Assembly (NCBI GenBank): GCA_017448545.1
Contig: JAFSLH010000002.1
Coordinates: 1-42,127 of the forward strand
Direction of reading: 5' to 3'
DNA: 42,127 nucleotides
From: Clostridia bacterium
Lineage (GTDB): Bacteria > Bacillota > Clostridia > Christensenellales > CAG-138
Position 1 is the stretch's first letter, and every line of letters starts with the position of its first letter. The notes under the pieces are model-generated. The model was not told the origin of the DNA, searched no databases, and was given only the letters and a program-made list of their open reading frames with translations. Shown one piece after another: positions 8,111 through 16,534 of this stretch. The position numbers and the translations under genes were made by a program.

Positions 8111-10344
8111 ACGGCGTTACCTGGAACGCAGCCGGCGTTCGGCTGGAAAACGGCGTACCGACGCCGTCCGAGCGCGACCGAGCGGGCCGCGAAAAAACGA
8201 TCGCGTACCGGATCCTGCGCGCGCATGAAAAGGGGCACGATTTCGATGCGTTCCGGATTCGGTTCGACGCGCTGATCTCGCACGATATCACCTATGTCGG
8301 CATTATTCAGACCGCGCGCGCGTCGGGGCTGAAGCGGTTCCCGGTGCCTTACGCGCTGACGAACTGTCATAACAGCCTTTGCGCGATCGGCGGGACGATC
8401 AATGAGGACGACCACGCGTTCGGCCTGTCCGCCGCGAAGAAGTACGGCGGCATCTATGTGCCGGCGAATCAGGCGGTCATTCACCAGTACGCACGCGAAA
8501 AGCTGACGGGCTGCGGCCGGATGCTGCTCGGCTCGGATTCGCACACGCGTTACGGCTGCTACGGCACGATGGGCGTCGGCGAAGGCGGCGGCGAGCTCGT
8601 CAAGCAGCTTTTGGAAAACACCTGGGACGTCGCCGCGCCGGAAGTCGTTCTGGTCTGGCTGGAAGGCGCGCCGCGTCGGGGCGTCGGCCCGCACGACGTC
8701 GCGCTGGCGATGACCGCGGAACTGTTCCCCAAAGGGCTGGTGAAAAACAAGATTCTCGAGTTTGCAGGCCCCGGCGTTCGGTCGCTGCGCATGGACTACC
8801 GGATCGGCGTCGACGTCATGACGACCGAAATGGGCTGCCTCAGCTCGATCTGGGTCACGGACGAAGCCGTGCAGGATTACTATGAAACGATCGGCCGGCC
8901 GGAAGCGTTCCGTCCGCTGTCGCTCGCGGACGGCGCGTACTACGATTCGATGGTGACGGTGCGGCTGGACGAGGTCGAGTGCATGATCGCGCTGCCGTTC
9001 CATCCGTCGAAGGCGCTGCCGATCCACACGCTGCAAAGCGATCCCGCTGCGATCCTTTCCGCCTGTCAGGCCGATTGTCAGAAGGGACTGCCGTCCAAGG
9101 TACAGCTCGATTTGCTTTCCTGCATCGACGCAGACGGAAACGTGCGCTGCGAGCAGGGCGTGATCGTCGGCTGCTCCGGCGGCATGTACGAAAACCTGGC
9201 CGAAGCCGCCGCGATTCTGGAGGGCGGCAGCATCGGAAACGGCGCGTTCGATCTTTCGGTCTATCCGGCATCCGCACCGATCAACCTTGCCGTGCTGCGC
9301 GACGGGATTGCGGAAACGTTCCTGTCGGCGGGCGCGGTGATGAAGCCCTGCTTCTGCGGGCCGTGCTTCGGCGCGGGCGACACGCCGGCGAACAATACGC
9401 TTTCGATCCGGCATGCCACGCGCAACTTCCCGAACCGCGAGGGCTCCAAGCCCACGGAGGGACAGATTGCGGCGGTCGCGCTGATGGATGCGCGCTCGAT
9501 CGCCGCGACGGCGAAGAACGGCGGCGTGCTGACGGCGGCGACGGATATTGCGTATTCGTTCGAGCCGAAGCCGTACCGCTACACCGATACCGTCTACGAA
9601 AAACGCGTTTACAACGGGTACGGCCGTCCCGATCCGTCGGTGCCGCTTCGGTTCGGTCCGAATATCGCGGACTGGCCGAAGATTCCGCATCTCGAAGAAA
9701 ACCTGCTCGTGCAGCTCTCCGCGGTGATCCGCGACGAGGTCACGACGACCGACGAACTGATCCCCTCCGGCGAGACGTCGAGCTACCGTTCGAACCCGAT
9801 CCGGCTCAGCGACTTCGCGCTGTCGCGCCGCTGCCCGGACTATGTGGGCAAAAGCAAGGCGGCGCGTGCGCTCGAACAGGCGCGTGCGGCCGGGGAAACG
9901 CCGGCGGCGCTGTCGGACGTGCAGCGCGCGCTGGATATTCCGCTGAATAAAACGTCGGTCGGCAGCGCGATCTATGCGAACCGGCCCGGCGACGGCTCCG
10001 CGCGCGAACAGGCGGCGTCCTGTCAGCGCGTGCTCGGCGGGTTTGCCAACCTCTGCGTCGACTACGCGACGAAGCGCTATCGGTCGAACTGCATCAACTG
10101 GGGCATCGTGCCGTTCACGATGTCGCCGGAGGACGCGGCGGACCTACAGGTCGGCGACTGGGTGTACGTGCCGGACATCCGGGACGGGATCCTTGCCGGA
10201 ACGGAATCGTTCGAAGCATTCGTCGTTTCGGGCGGGACCGTCTCGAAGCGGACGCTGTTCGTGAAGGGACTGACGGTCGAGGAGCGCAGCATTCTGGCAC
10301 AGGGATGCCTGATGAACTACTATGCCGCAGGCGGCAAGGCGTAA
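8107..10344 (+). CDS. Aconitate hydratase family protein
   Basis: The 745-residue product is an aconitase-superfamily hydratase expected to convert citrate to isocitrate. Three cysteines spaced like the [4Fe-4S] ligands of mitochondrial aconitase (358, 421, 424) are visible: C356 in GCSGG, and C417 and C420 in CFCGPCFGAGD. The segment GSDSHTRYG matches the active-site region, and a C-terminal swivel domain (about 560-745) is present. It diverges from AcnA/AcnB in many core motifs and belongs to the clostridial hydratase subgroup. A ribosome site AGGAGG precedes ATG 8107. The neighbours, probable citrate synthase and isocitrate dehydrogenase, support citrate/isocitrate as substrate; another 2-hydroxyacid substrate cannot be excluded by sequence alone. 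Confidence 0.87.
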   Translation: MNGVTWNAAGVRLENGVPTPSERDRAGREKTIAYRILRAHEKGHDFDAFRIRFDALISHDITYVGIIQTARASGLKRFPVPYALTNCHNSLCAIGGTINEDDHAFGLSAAKKYGGIYVPANQAVIHQYAREKLTGCGRMLLGSDSHTRYGCYGTMGVGEGGGELVKQLLENTWDVAAPEVVLVWLEGAPRRGVGPHDVALAMTAELFPKGLVKNKILEFAGPGVRSLRMDYRIGVDVMTTEMGCLSSIWVTDEAVQDYYETIGRPEAFRPLSLADGAYYDSMVTVRLDEVECMIALPFHPSKALPIHTLQSDPAAILSACQADCQKGLPSKVQLDLLSCIDADGNVRCEQGVIVGCSGGMYENLAEAAAILEGGSIGNGAFDLSVYPASAPINLAVLRDGIAETFLSAGAVMKPCFCGPCFGAGDTPANNTLSIRHATRNFPNREGSKPTEGQIAAVALMDARSIAATAKNGGVLTAATDIAYSFEPKPYRYTDTVYEKRVYNGYGRPDPSVPLRFGPNIADWPKIPHLEENLLVQLSAVIRDEVTTTDELIPSGETSSYRSNPIRLSDFALSRRCPDYVGKSKAARALEQARAAGETPAALSDVQRALDIPLNKTSVGSAIYANRPGDGSAREQAASCQRVLGGFANLCVDYATKRYRSNCINWGIVPFTMSPEDAADLQVGDWVYVPDIRDGILAGTESFEAFVVSGGTVSKRTLFVKGLTVEERSILAQGCLMNYYAAGGKA

Positions 10345-10359
10345 GAAAGGGAGAAACCG

Positions 10360-11571
10360 ATGGAAAAGATTCGGATGCAGACGCCCATCGTGGAGATGGA
10401 CGGCGACGAAATGACCCGCGTGCTTTGGGCGTGGATCAAGGAAAAACTGATTTGCCCGTTCGTGGAGCTGAACAGCGAGTATTACGACCTCGGTCTTTTG
10501 CACCGCAACGCGACGCAGGATCAGGTCACGGTCGATGCCGCAAACGCGGCGCGCAAGTACGGCGTTGCGGTCAAGTGCGCGACGATCACGCCGAACCGCA
10601 AGCGCATGGAGGAATACCCGGAACTGACGCAGATGTGGAAGTCGCCGAACGCAACGATCCGTTCGATCCTCGGCGGCACCGTGTTCCGCACGCCGATTCT
10701 GATCGACGCGATCCGTCCGGTCGTGTCGTGCTGGAAGAAGCCGATCAGCATCGCGCGTCATGCGTACGGCGACATCTATAAGGCCGTCGAACTCAAGACC
10801 GACGAGCCGGGCGAATGCTTTTTGACGTTCCGCGGCGAAAGCGGCGCGGAGCAGACCGTTTCCGTGCAGAAGACGAGCGGCCCCGCCGTGTTCCTCGGCC
10901 AGCACAACACCGACGAAAGCATCCGCGCGTTTGCCGACGCATGCTTCGCCTATGCGATCAGTCTGAAGCAGGATCTGTGGTTCAGCTCGAAGGACACGAT
11001 TTCCAAGGTCTACGACGGCCGGTTCCGCACGATCTTTGAGGAGGAGTTCGAACACTACCGCGCTGATTTCGAGCGGCTCGGCATCCGCTATTTCTACACG
11101 CTGATCGACGACGCGGTCGCGCGTGTGATCCGCTCCGAGGGCGGGTTCATCTGGGCGTGCAAGAACTACGACGGCGACGTGATGAGCGATCTCGTTTCCA
11201 CGGCGTTTGGTTCGCTGGCCATGATGACCTCCGTGCTCGTCACACCTGACGGAAAGTTCGAGTTCGAAGCCGCGCACGGCACGGTCACGAACCACTATTA
11301 CCGCTGGCGCAACGGCGAACAGACCGGTACCAACCCGGTGGCCACGATCTTCGCCTGGTCCGGCGCGCTGAAAAAGCGCGGCGAACTCGACGGCAACGCG
11401 CCGCTGGTGCGGTTCGGGGAATCCCTGGAGCAGGCAGTGTTCGATACGCTGGCGGACGGGATCATGACGCCCGACCTCGTGCGGATGACCGTTCCCGGCT
11501 TTTCCGCAACGCCCGTCTGCACCGAAGTATTCCTGGACGAGATCGCAAAGCGGCTTGCCAAAAGTATTTGA
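10360..11571 (+). CDS. icd: NADP-dependent isocitrate dehydrogenase (eukaryote-like dimeric type)
   Basis: The 403-residue enzyme should oxidatively decarboxylate isocitrate to 2-oxoglutarate and NADPH in the cytoplasm. It has the type II features shared with eukaryotic IDH1/IDH2: MDGDEMTRVLW at the N-terminus, CKNYDGDVMSD in the middle, and EAAHGTVTNHY followed by TNPVATIFAW. The length is standard for the dimeric form. It is the last gene of the operon, 15 bases after aconitase with its own ribosome site (AAAGGGAG), and is followed by a terminator at 11653. Together the operon would supply 2-oxoglutarate for glutamate synthesis. Confidence 0.94.
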   Translation: MEKIRMQTPIVEMDGDEMTRVLWAWIKEKLICPFVELNSEYYDLGLLHRNATQDQVTVDAANAARKYGVAVKCATITPNRKRMEEYPELTQMWKSPNATIRSILGGTVFRTPILIDAIRPVVSCWKKPISIARHAYGDIYKAVELKTDEPGECFLTFRGESGAEQTVSVQKTSGPAVFLGQHNTDESIRAFADACFAYAISLKQDLWFSSKDTISKVYDGRFRTIFEEEFEHYRADFERLGIRYFYTLIDDAVARVIRSEGGFIWACKNYDGDVMSDLVSTAFGSLAMMTSVLVTPDGKFEFEAAHGTVTNHYYRWRNGEQTGTNPVATIFAWSGALKKRGELDGNAPLVRFGESLEQAVFDTLADGIMTPDLVRMTVPGFSATPVCTEVFLDEIAKRLAKSI

Positions 11572-11652
11572 AACCCGGAGCGCTCAGAGTCACGGTCTGA
11601 TTCCGGCCCTGCGGTTCGAACAGAAACGGTTTAATGATTGCATGGATACAGG

Positions 11653-11681
11653 AAAGTCCCGACACAGCGCGGGACTTTTTT
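11653..11681 (+). terminator. Intrinsic terminator of the citrate branch operon
   Basis: Stem AAAGTCCCG (11653-11661) pairs perfectly with CGGGACTTT (11670-11678), and a T-run follows. Confidence 0.9.
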
Positions 11682-11738
11682 GGTTTGTGCCCGACTCCGA
11701 ATGTCAAATCCGCGTGAATTTTGTTCGAAATTTCGTGC

Positions 11739-11767
11739 TTGACAAGCAAAAAGGATTACGTTATAAT
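11739..11767 (+). promoter_or_regulatory. Upstream carD promoter (P1)
   Basis: TTGACA (11739-11744), 17-base spacer, TATAAT (11762-11767): a perfect consensus. Confidence 0.85.
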
Positions 11768-11778
11768 ACATAACTTTA

Positions 11779-11808
11779 TTGACAAGCCGAACCCTTTTCC
11801 GTTATAAT
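11779..11808 (+). promoter_or_regulatory. Downstream carD promoter (P2)
   Basis: TTGACA (11779-11784), 18-base spacer, TATAAT (11803-11808). It lies 40 bases downstream of P1 and about 30 bases before the carD start codon, so the gene has tandem consensus promoters. Confidence 0.8.
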
Positions 11809-11837
11809 GAAACCAACAAGGGAAGGGAGGTGTTCGG

Positions 11838-12311
11838 ATGTTCGCTGTCGGGGACCTCGTCTGCTATCCGATGCACGGCGTCGGCCGCGTGGAAACGATC
11901 GAAGAACATACCGTTCTGGGCGAAACCGGGCAGTATTATCTGCTGCGCTTTTTAGGCGGACGCATGACTGCCATGGTTCCGGTGTCCACGGCCGACCGCG
12001 TCGGGCTCAGGGAGCTTGCGGACGCGGAGACGTGCGAATCGGTCATCCGGCTCTTGACCGACGACGCCTGCCTGCCGGAGATCGACAACTGGAACCAGCG
12101 CTATCGCGATAACCTCGACAAGCTGCGCGCCGGCAAGGTGCTGGACGTCGCGAACGTCGTGAAATCCCTTCTGAAGCGCGATCGGGAAAGAGGCCTTTCC
12201 GCCGGAGAACGCAAAATGTTCCTGACGGCGCGGCAGGTTCTGATCGGGGAACTGTCCGCTTCGACCGGGAGACCGGAGTCGGAGCTGCTTTGGCTCGTCG
12301 GCGGAGAATAA
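11838..12311 (+). CDS. CarD/CdnL-family RNA polymerase-binding regulator
   Basis: The 157-residue product begins with a CarD/CdnL/TRCF-type Tudor-like domain (VGDLVCYPMHGVGRVE, residues 4-19, to about 60) that binds the RNA polymerase beta subunit in known members. A helical C-terminal domain (about 65-157) corresponds to the DNA-contacting half that stabilises open promoter complexes. AGGGAGGTG lies five bases before the start. Tandem consensus promoters suggest strong expression. It immediately precedes the rpmH promoter, so it is close to but not part of the ribosomal/RNase P transcript. Confidence 0.9.
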   Translation: MFAVGDLVCYPMHGVGRVETIEEHTVLGETGQYYLLRFLGGRMTAMVPVSTADRVGLRELADAETCESVIRLLTDDACLPEIDNWNQRYRDNLDKLRAGKVLDVANVVKSLLKRDRERGLSAGERKMFLTARQVLIGELSASTGRPESELLWLVGGE

Positions 12312-12347
12312 TCGGCCGCATTTGCCGCCGTTTTCGAAAAATTTTTC

Positions 12348-12377
12348 TTGACAAACCGTGCCCCTTGTCCCTATAAT
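12348..12377 (+). promoter_or_regulatory. rpmH promoter
   Basis: TTGACA (12348-12353), 18-base spacer, TATAAT (12372-12377), about 55 bases before the rpmH start. Confidence 0.85.
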
Positions 12378-12438
12378 ATGGCATGTTATTGTGTCGCACC
12401 GCGGCATAAGAGTTCGATTGTAAGGAGAGTGTTCGGAT

Positions 12439-12573
12439 ATGGTACGGACTTATCAGCCCAAGAAGAGACAGCGCAGCAAGGTGCACGGTTTCCGGAAGCG
12501 TATGGCGACCGCGAACGGCCGCAATGTGCTGAAGCGCAGACGCGCGAAGGGTCGCAAAAAGATCAGCGCATAA
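12439..12573 (+). CDS. rpmH: 50S ribosomal protein L34
   Basis: This 44-residue ORF encodes [18 protein letters not shown] at the start and ends in [13 protein letters not shown], matching bacterial L34 over its whole length. It is an essential very basic large-subunit protein. AAGGAGAG lies eight bases before the ATG. Its position directly before rnpA is the conserved bacterial order. dnaA is not in this window. Confidence 0.98.
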   Translation: MVRTYQPKKRQRSKVHGFRKRMATANGRNVLKRRRAKGRKKISA

Positions 12574-12612
12574 TGTGCTTTTGCCCCCTGCATGAACAGA
12601 ATTTAGCGTTTG

Positions 12613-12632
12613 CGGCAAGTGTACGCTTGCCG
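12613..12632 (+). other. Hairpin between rpmH and rnpA
   Basis: CGGCAAG (12613-12619) pairs with CTTGCCG (12626-12632) around a six-base loop. There is no T-run, so it is more likely an mRNA stability or processing element than a terminator. It separates a highly needed ribosomal protein from a low-copy RNase P subunit. Confidence 0.6.
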
Positions 12633-12657
12633 TAATTGCTGTATCACGGGAAACGCA

Positions 12658-13002
12658 GTGAATCGTTCCTATTCTTTGAAACGGCATAAGGAATTCCGGT
12701 ACACGTATCGTGTCGGAAAATCGGTCGGCGCGCATCTGTTTTCGCTGATCTGGGCGAAGAATCGCACCGATTCCGTTAAGGTCGGCTTTTCCGTTTCCAA
12801 GAAGGTCGGCAACAGCGTGCAGCGGAACCGCGCCAAGCGGCGGCTGCGCGCGTGCATCACGCCGATGCTGGAGTCCATTCGGAAGGGGACGAATCTGGTT
12901 TTTATCGCAAGGCGCGACGTGCTTGACGTGCCGTTTGCCGAAATGCAGCGGCAGATGACGGACGTGTTGAAGCGCGCCGGGCTGCTGGAGAAAACGGCAT
13001 GA
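12658..13002 (+). CDS. rnpA: Ribonuclease P protein component
   Basis: The 114-residue basic protein cooperates with the RNase P RNA to trim tRNA 5' leaders. [17 protein letters not shown] at the start and the RNR-box RNRAKRRLR are diagnostic. I use the GTG at 12658 because it gives the family's usual length and N-terminus; an upstream in-frame TTG at 12610 would add a Cys-rich tail not seen in RnpA. The ribosome site is weak (GGGAAA). Its stop overlaps the yidD start (ATGA at 12999-13002). Confidence 0.95.
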   Translation: MNRSYSLKRHKEFRYTYRVGKSVGAHLFSLIWAKNRTDSVKVGFSVSKKVGNSVQRNRAKRRLRACITPMLESIRKGTNLVFIARRDVLDVPFAEMQRQMTDVLKRAGLLEKTA

Positions 13003-13223
13003 AGCGCGTTTTGCTTGCATTGCTTCGGTTCTATAAGCGGGAGATTTCCCCGTGCCTGCCGAACGCGTGCAAATATACGCCGACCTGCTCGGAATACGCG
13101 ATGGAAGCGATTGAGCTGCACGGCGCGTTCAAGGGGTCGCTGCTGGCCGCATGGCGGCTTTTGCGCTGCAATCCCTTTTCGCGCGGCGGGTACGATCCCG
13201 TCCCGAAACCGCATCATAAGTAA
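12999..13223 (+). CDS. yidD: Membrane protein insertion efficiency factor YidD
   Basis: The 74-residue product has the YidD pattern: an amphipathic N-terminal helix ([16 protein letters not shown]), then [11 protein letters not shown] and [13 protein letters not shown]. It is a peripheral inner-face membrane protein that assists YidC-dependent insertion. The gene overlaps rnpA by four bases and lies 12 bases before yidC, as in many bacteria. Confidence 0.96.
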   Translation: MKRVLLALLRFYKREISPCLPNACKYTPTCSEYAMEAIELHGAFKGSLLAAWRLLRCNPFSRGGYDPVPKPHHK

Positions 13224-13235
13224 GGAGTCACCGAA

Positions 13236-14297
13236 ATGACAACGTCCTTCTTTCTGACCCGCTGGCTGTATCTGGCCATGTCGTGGGTATACGAGCAGAT
13301 CTCGCATCTGTTCGGCTCGTCCGCAACTGCCTCCGGGCACGGCGGATTTGTCGTCGTGTTGACGATCTTTATCTTCACCCTGGCGATCCGCGCTGCAACG
13401 TCGTTCGGAGATATCTCCTCCCGCAAGTCTTCGATGAAGATGGCCGTGATCCAGCCGGAGCTCGACCGTTTGCAGAAGAAGTACAAGGACGATCCGCAGA
13501 AGCTCAGCGTGGAGCAGCGCAAGCTCATGAAGGAAAACGGCGTGAGCACGCTCGGCGGCTGTCTGCCGATGCTGTTCATGTTCCCGCTTCTGATCATGTT
13601 CTTCAATGCGTTCCGCGCCTGGGCAAACGAGCAGATGCTCGCGCTGATGATCGCGCTGGAAAACGGCGAGGGGCTCGAAATGTTCCAAAGCTTCCGCTTC
13701 CTCTGGATCACGAACATCTGGCGGCCGGACAATCTGTCGCCCGGCGGCGCCCTGATGAGCGCCAAGGAATTCTGGACGAACTTTTCCGGCACGTACCAGA
13801 TCAAGAATTTTATTTTCTACGCCAACAACAGCGACGTGCTGAATCAGATCCTCTATAAACTGCATTTCTTCACCGTGCAGTTTGACGAGCTCGGCACGAT
13901 GGAATACGTGTATGCGGCGGACGCCGGCGCGGCGTTCAAAACCGCGTACGAGAGCTTTATCCGTCCGATCACGGATACGATTCCGAATTTCAATTACGTC
14001 ACCAACGGTTACGCGATTCTCCCGGTTCTTGCGGGCGCAACGGGCTTTCTGATGTCCTGGCTGCAGCAGAAGATGCAGCCGGCGCAGGCGGCCAAATCGC
14101 AGGCGAACTCCTCGATGAAGACCATGATGTACGTCATGCCGCTGATTTCCGTGTTCTTCTGCTACCGTTATGACGCAACGTTCGCATTCTACTGGACGTT
14201 CTCCAACGTCTTTGCGCTGCTCGTCAACGTGATTTTGAATGCGACCTTCTCCAAAAAACAGAAATCCGACATTGTGGAGGCGAAAGCAAAAGCATGA
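13236..14297 (+). CDS. yidC: Membrane protein insertase YidC
   Basis: The 353-residue insertase has hydrophobic segments at about 38-57, 107-127, 265-281, 298-315 and 320-340. The conserved groove arginine is seen as R52 in FTLAIRAATS, and KYKDDPQK marks the cytoplasmic coiled-coil loop. A large soluble segment of about 130 residues separates the second and third core membrane segments, longer than in Bacillus SpoIIIJ. No lipobox is visible at the N-terminus. AAGGAG lies eight bases before the start. The stop overlaps the jag start (ATGA), which couples insertase and Jag synthesis. Confidence 0.94.
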   Translation: MTTSFFLTRWLYLAMSWVYEQISHLFGSSATASGHGGFVVVLTIFIFTLAIRAATSFGDISSRKSSMKMAVIQPELDRLQKKYKDDPQKLSVEQRKLMKENGVSTLGGCLPMLFMFPLLIMFFNAFRAWANEQMLALMIALENGEGLEMFQSFRFLWITNIWRPDNLSPGGALMSAKEFWTNFSGTYQIKNFIFYANNSDVLNQILYKLHFFTVQFDELGTMEYVYAADAGAAFKTAYESFIRPITDTIPNFNYVTNGYAILPVLAGATGFLMSWLQQKMQPAQAAKSQANSSMKTMMYVMPLISVFFCYRYDATFAFYWTFSNVFALLVNVILNATFSKKQKSDIVEAKAKA

Positions 14298-15094
14298 GAA
14301 GCATGGAGTTTACCGGCAGAAATGTCGATGAAGCGATCTTTCACGGATTGGTCGAAATGGGCCTGTCCATCGACCAGGTAACGACCGAGATCATCCAGAA
14401 AGAGACCAAGGGCATCTTCGGCCTCGGCGCAAAGAACGCCGTCGTGCGGCTGACCGAGCGCGAAGTCCCCGTGGAACCGGTGTTCGAGACCGTTCCGAAG
14501 CCCGAACCGCGTCCCAAGCGTTCCGAGCGTTCCGAGCGTCCGCGTTCCGACGAGCGTCGCGGCGGCAAGAAGAAGCAGGACGGCGAGCCGCGCAAGAAGG
14601 AAAAGCCGGAAGCCCCTGCGATCGAGTACGATCCGGAACTGGCCGAAACGAACGAAGCGGCGCAGTTTCTGCGCGATCTTCTGAAGGCGATGCAGATTGA
14701 AGCCACCGTGCAGGCGGCTGAAACGGACGACGGGCTGCGCCTGAACATCCTGTCCGAGACCGACGGGCTGCTGATCGGCCGTCGGGGCGAAACCCTCGAC
14801 GCGATCCAGTACCTCGTATCGCTGTACTGGAACAAGGACCGCAAGGAAAACGCCTATCGCCGCGTGACGGTCGATACCGAAAACTATCGCGCGCGCCGCG
14901 AGGAAACCCTCCGGAAGCTCGCGCGCCGCACCGCCGTTCGCGTTGCCAAGACCGGCCGCGCCGTTACGATGGAGCCGATGAATCCGTATGAACGCCGGAT
15001 TCTCCACTCCTCGCTGCAGTCTTTCCGCGGCGTCACGACGTACAGCGAAGGCGAAGAGCCGAACCGCGCCGTCGTCATCGCGCCGGATAAGTAA
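14294..15094 (+). CDS. jag: Jag/KhpB RNA-binding protein
   Basis: The 266-residue protein has the three expected parts: a Jag-N domain (about 1-50, including GKN-like TGRNVDEAI), a highly charged Pro/Arg/Lys linker (about 60-115), a KH domain (GRRGETLD) and an R3H domain with NPYERRILHSSL. Family members (Jag, EloR, KhpB) bind RNA and influence cell elongation and division in Firmicutes. It overlaps yidC by four bases. A second in-frame ATG lies at 14303, and neither has a close strong ribosome site, so the start could move by three codons. A terminator follows at 15114. Confidence 0.94.
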   Translation: MRSMEFTGRNVDEAIFHGLVEMGLSIDQVTTEIIQKETKGIFGLGAKNAVVRLTEREVPVEPVFETVPKPEPRPKRSERSERPRSDERRGGKKKQDGEPRKKEKPEAPAIEYDPELAETNEAAQFLRDLLKAMQIEATVQAAETDDGLRLNILSETDGLLIGRRGETLDAIQYLVSLYWNKDRKENAYRRVTVDTENYRARREETLRKLARRTAVRVAKTGRAVTMEPMNPYERRILHSSLQSFRGVTTYSEGEEPNRAVVIAPDK

Positions 15095-15113
15095 TTTCTT
15101 TTATCAACCATAC

Positions 15114-15138
15114 GGGTCGCTTTCTGCGACCTTTTCTT
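15114..15138 (+). terminator. Intrinsic terminator after jag
   Basis: GGTCGC (15115-15120) pairs with GCGACC (15126-15131) around TTTCT, followed by TTTTCTT. It ends only 11 bases before the mnmE start codon. Confidence 0.75.
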
Positions 15139-15143
15139 ATATT
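15138..15143 (+). promoter_or_regulatory. Possible -10 element of a leaderless mnmE transcript
   Basis: TATATT lies five bases before the mnmE ATG, which would place the transcription start at or next to the A of the start codon. There is no convincing -35 box because the corresponding region is occupied by the terminator hairpin. Confidence 0.35.
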
Positions 15144-15148
15144 CGACT

Positions 15149-16456
15149 ATGCGAGATTCGTTTGATACAACCGATACCATCTTTGCGCCGTCCACGGCAA
15201 TCGGCGGCGCGATTGTCGTGCTGCGCGTTTCGGGCAGCCGCGCGGCGGACGTCATGCGCGCGCTGATCGGGCGGGAGCTGAAGCCGCGTATGCTTTGCTA
15301 TGCGCCGCTGCACGACGGCGATACGCTTTTGGACGATGCGATGGCGGCCTGGTTCCCCGGTCCCGGCAGCTACACCGGCGAGGATATGCTGGAGCTGCAT
15401 TGTCACGGCGGCATCCAGACCGTGCGGCGGGTTTCGGAAGCGCTGCTGGCGCTCGGCCTGCGGCCTGCGGAGGGCGGTGAGTTCACCAAGCGCGCGTTCC
15501 TGAACGGAAAGATGGATTTGACGCAGGCGGAGGCCGTGATGGATCTGATCAACGCGCAGGCCGATTCGTCGATGCGCGCCGCGCTCCACCAGCTGAACGG
15601 CGGGATCGGCCGGATGCTGGAGGCCGTGGAAAGCCGGCTGCTGGACGCGCGTTCCGCCGTCGAAGCCGCGATCGACTATCCGGACGAGACGGAAAAGGAC
15701 GTGTACGCCGCGCTGCCGGAACAGATCGCGGGTGCGATCAGGGAGATCGACGGGCTGCTCGAGCGATCGCAGCAGGGCCGGTTCTTGCGCGAAGGGATTC
15801 GCGTCGTGATTCTCGGACGGCCGAACGTCGGCAAAAGCTCGCTGTTCAACGCGCTGCTCGGCGAGGATCGTGCGATCGTGACGAATATCGCGGGCACCAC
15901 GCGCGACGTGCTCGATGAGCGCGTTGCGTGGGACGGCGTTTCCGTTCGGCTGATGGACACCGCCGGCCTGCGGGAAGCTGCGGACGAGGCGGAGAGCATC
16001 GGCGTCGACCGGGCGCGGCAGGCGCTGCGCTATGCCGATCTGCTGCTCGTCGTGCTGGACGGCGGCGCGGGCGTGACCGACGGGGATCGCGCGCTGCTCG
16101 CGGAAACGGACGGGATGCGGCGGATCGTGCTGTCAAACAAAGCCGATCTCGGCGTCGTTCCGGCGGAGCAGGTAATCAGCTGCAAGACCGGCGAAGGAAT
16201 CGCGGAACTGAAAAAGCGCATCGTTTCGGTCGCGGAGCCGGAACGGATGGATACGACCTGCATCACGAATCTGCGGCATATCCGCGCGCTCGAAAATGCG
16301 CGGGAATCGCTGCGCCGTGCCGTCGCGCAGACGGAGCCGGACTGCATCGCGACCGATCTCCGGGAAGCGTCGCACCATCTCGGAACGATCACGGGGACCG
16401 ACGTGGACGAACGATTGCTCGACCGCATCTTTGAAAACTTCTGCGTCGGGAAATGA
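15149..16456 (+). CDS. mnmE: tRNA uridine-5-carboxymethylaminomethyl modification GTPase MnmE
   Basis: The 435-residue GTPase acts with MnmG to modify U34 of certain tRNAs. An N-terminal folate-binding domain (DTIFAPSTAIGGAIVVLRVSG) is followed by a helical domain with an inserted G domain: GRPNVGKSS (about 223-231), GTTRD, DTAG and NKAD. The C-terminal FENFCVGK carries the family's Cys-x-Gly-Lys end. The start is fixed by homology, yet there is no Shine-Dalgarno sequence, only a terminator hairpin and TATATT just upstream. mnmG, the usual next gene, is absent; a LysR gene follows instead. Confidence 0.96.
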   Translation: MRDSFDTTDTIFAPSTAIGGAIVVLRVSGSRAADVMRALIGRELKPRMLCYAPLHDGDTLLDDAMAAWFPGPGSYTGEDMLELHCHGGIQTVRRVSEALLALGLRPAEGGEFTKRAFLNGKMDLTQAEAVMDLINAQADSSMRAALHQLNGGIGRMLEAVESRLLDARSAVEAAIDYPDETEKDVYAALPEQIAGAIREIDGLLERSQQGRFLREGIRVVILGRPNVGKSSLFNALLGEDRAIVTNIAGTTRDVLDERVAWDGVSVRLMDTAGLREAADEAESIGVDRARQALRYADLLLVVLDGGAGVTDGDRALLAETDGMRRIVLSNKADLGVVPAEQVISCKTGEGIAELKKRIVSVAEPERMDTTCITNLRHIRALENARESLRRAVAQTEPDCIATDLREASHHLGTITGTDVDERLLDRIFENFCVGK

Positions 16457-16461
16457 ACCTC

Positions 16462-16490
16462 TTGCGAATTCGTTTCCCATGTACTATAAT
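16462..16490 (+). promoter_or_regulatory. Promoter of the LysR gene
   Basis: TTGCGA (16462-16467), 17-base spacer, TATAAT (16485-16490). A second TATAAT is at 16499-16504 without a good -35. Confidence 0.7.
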
Positions 16491-16534
16491 CATTTTTATA
16501 TAATGCGAATGACACGGAGAGGAACGATTGACGG

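Noticed and set aside
12610-12657. TTG 12610 as the rnpA start
   Set aside because: The added residues come from the intergenic hairpin and are Cys-rich, unlike RnpA.
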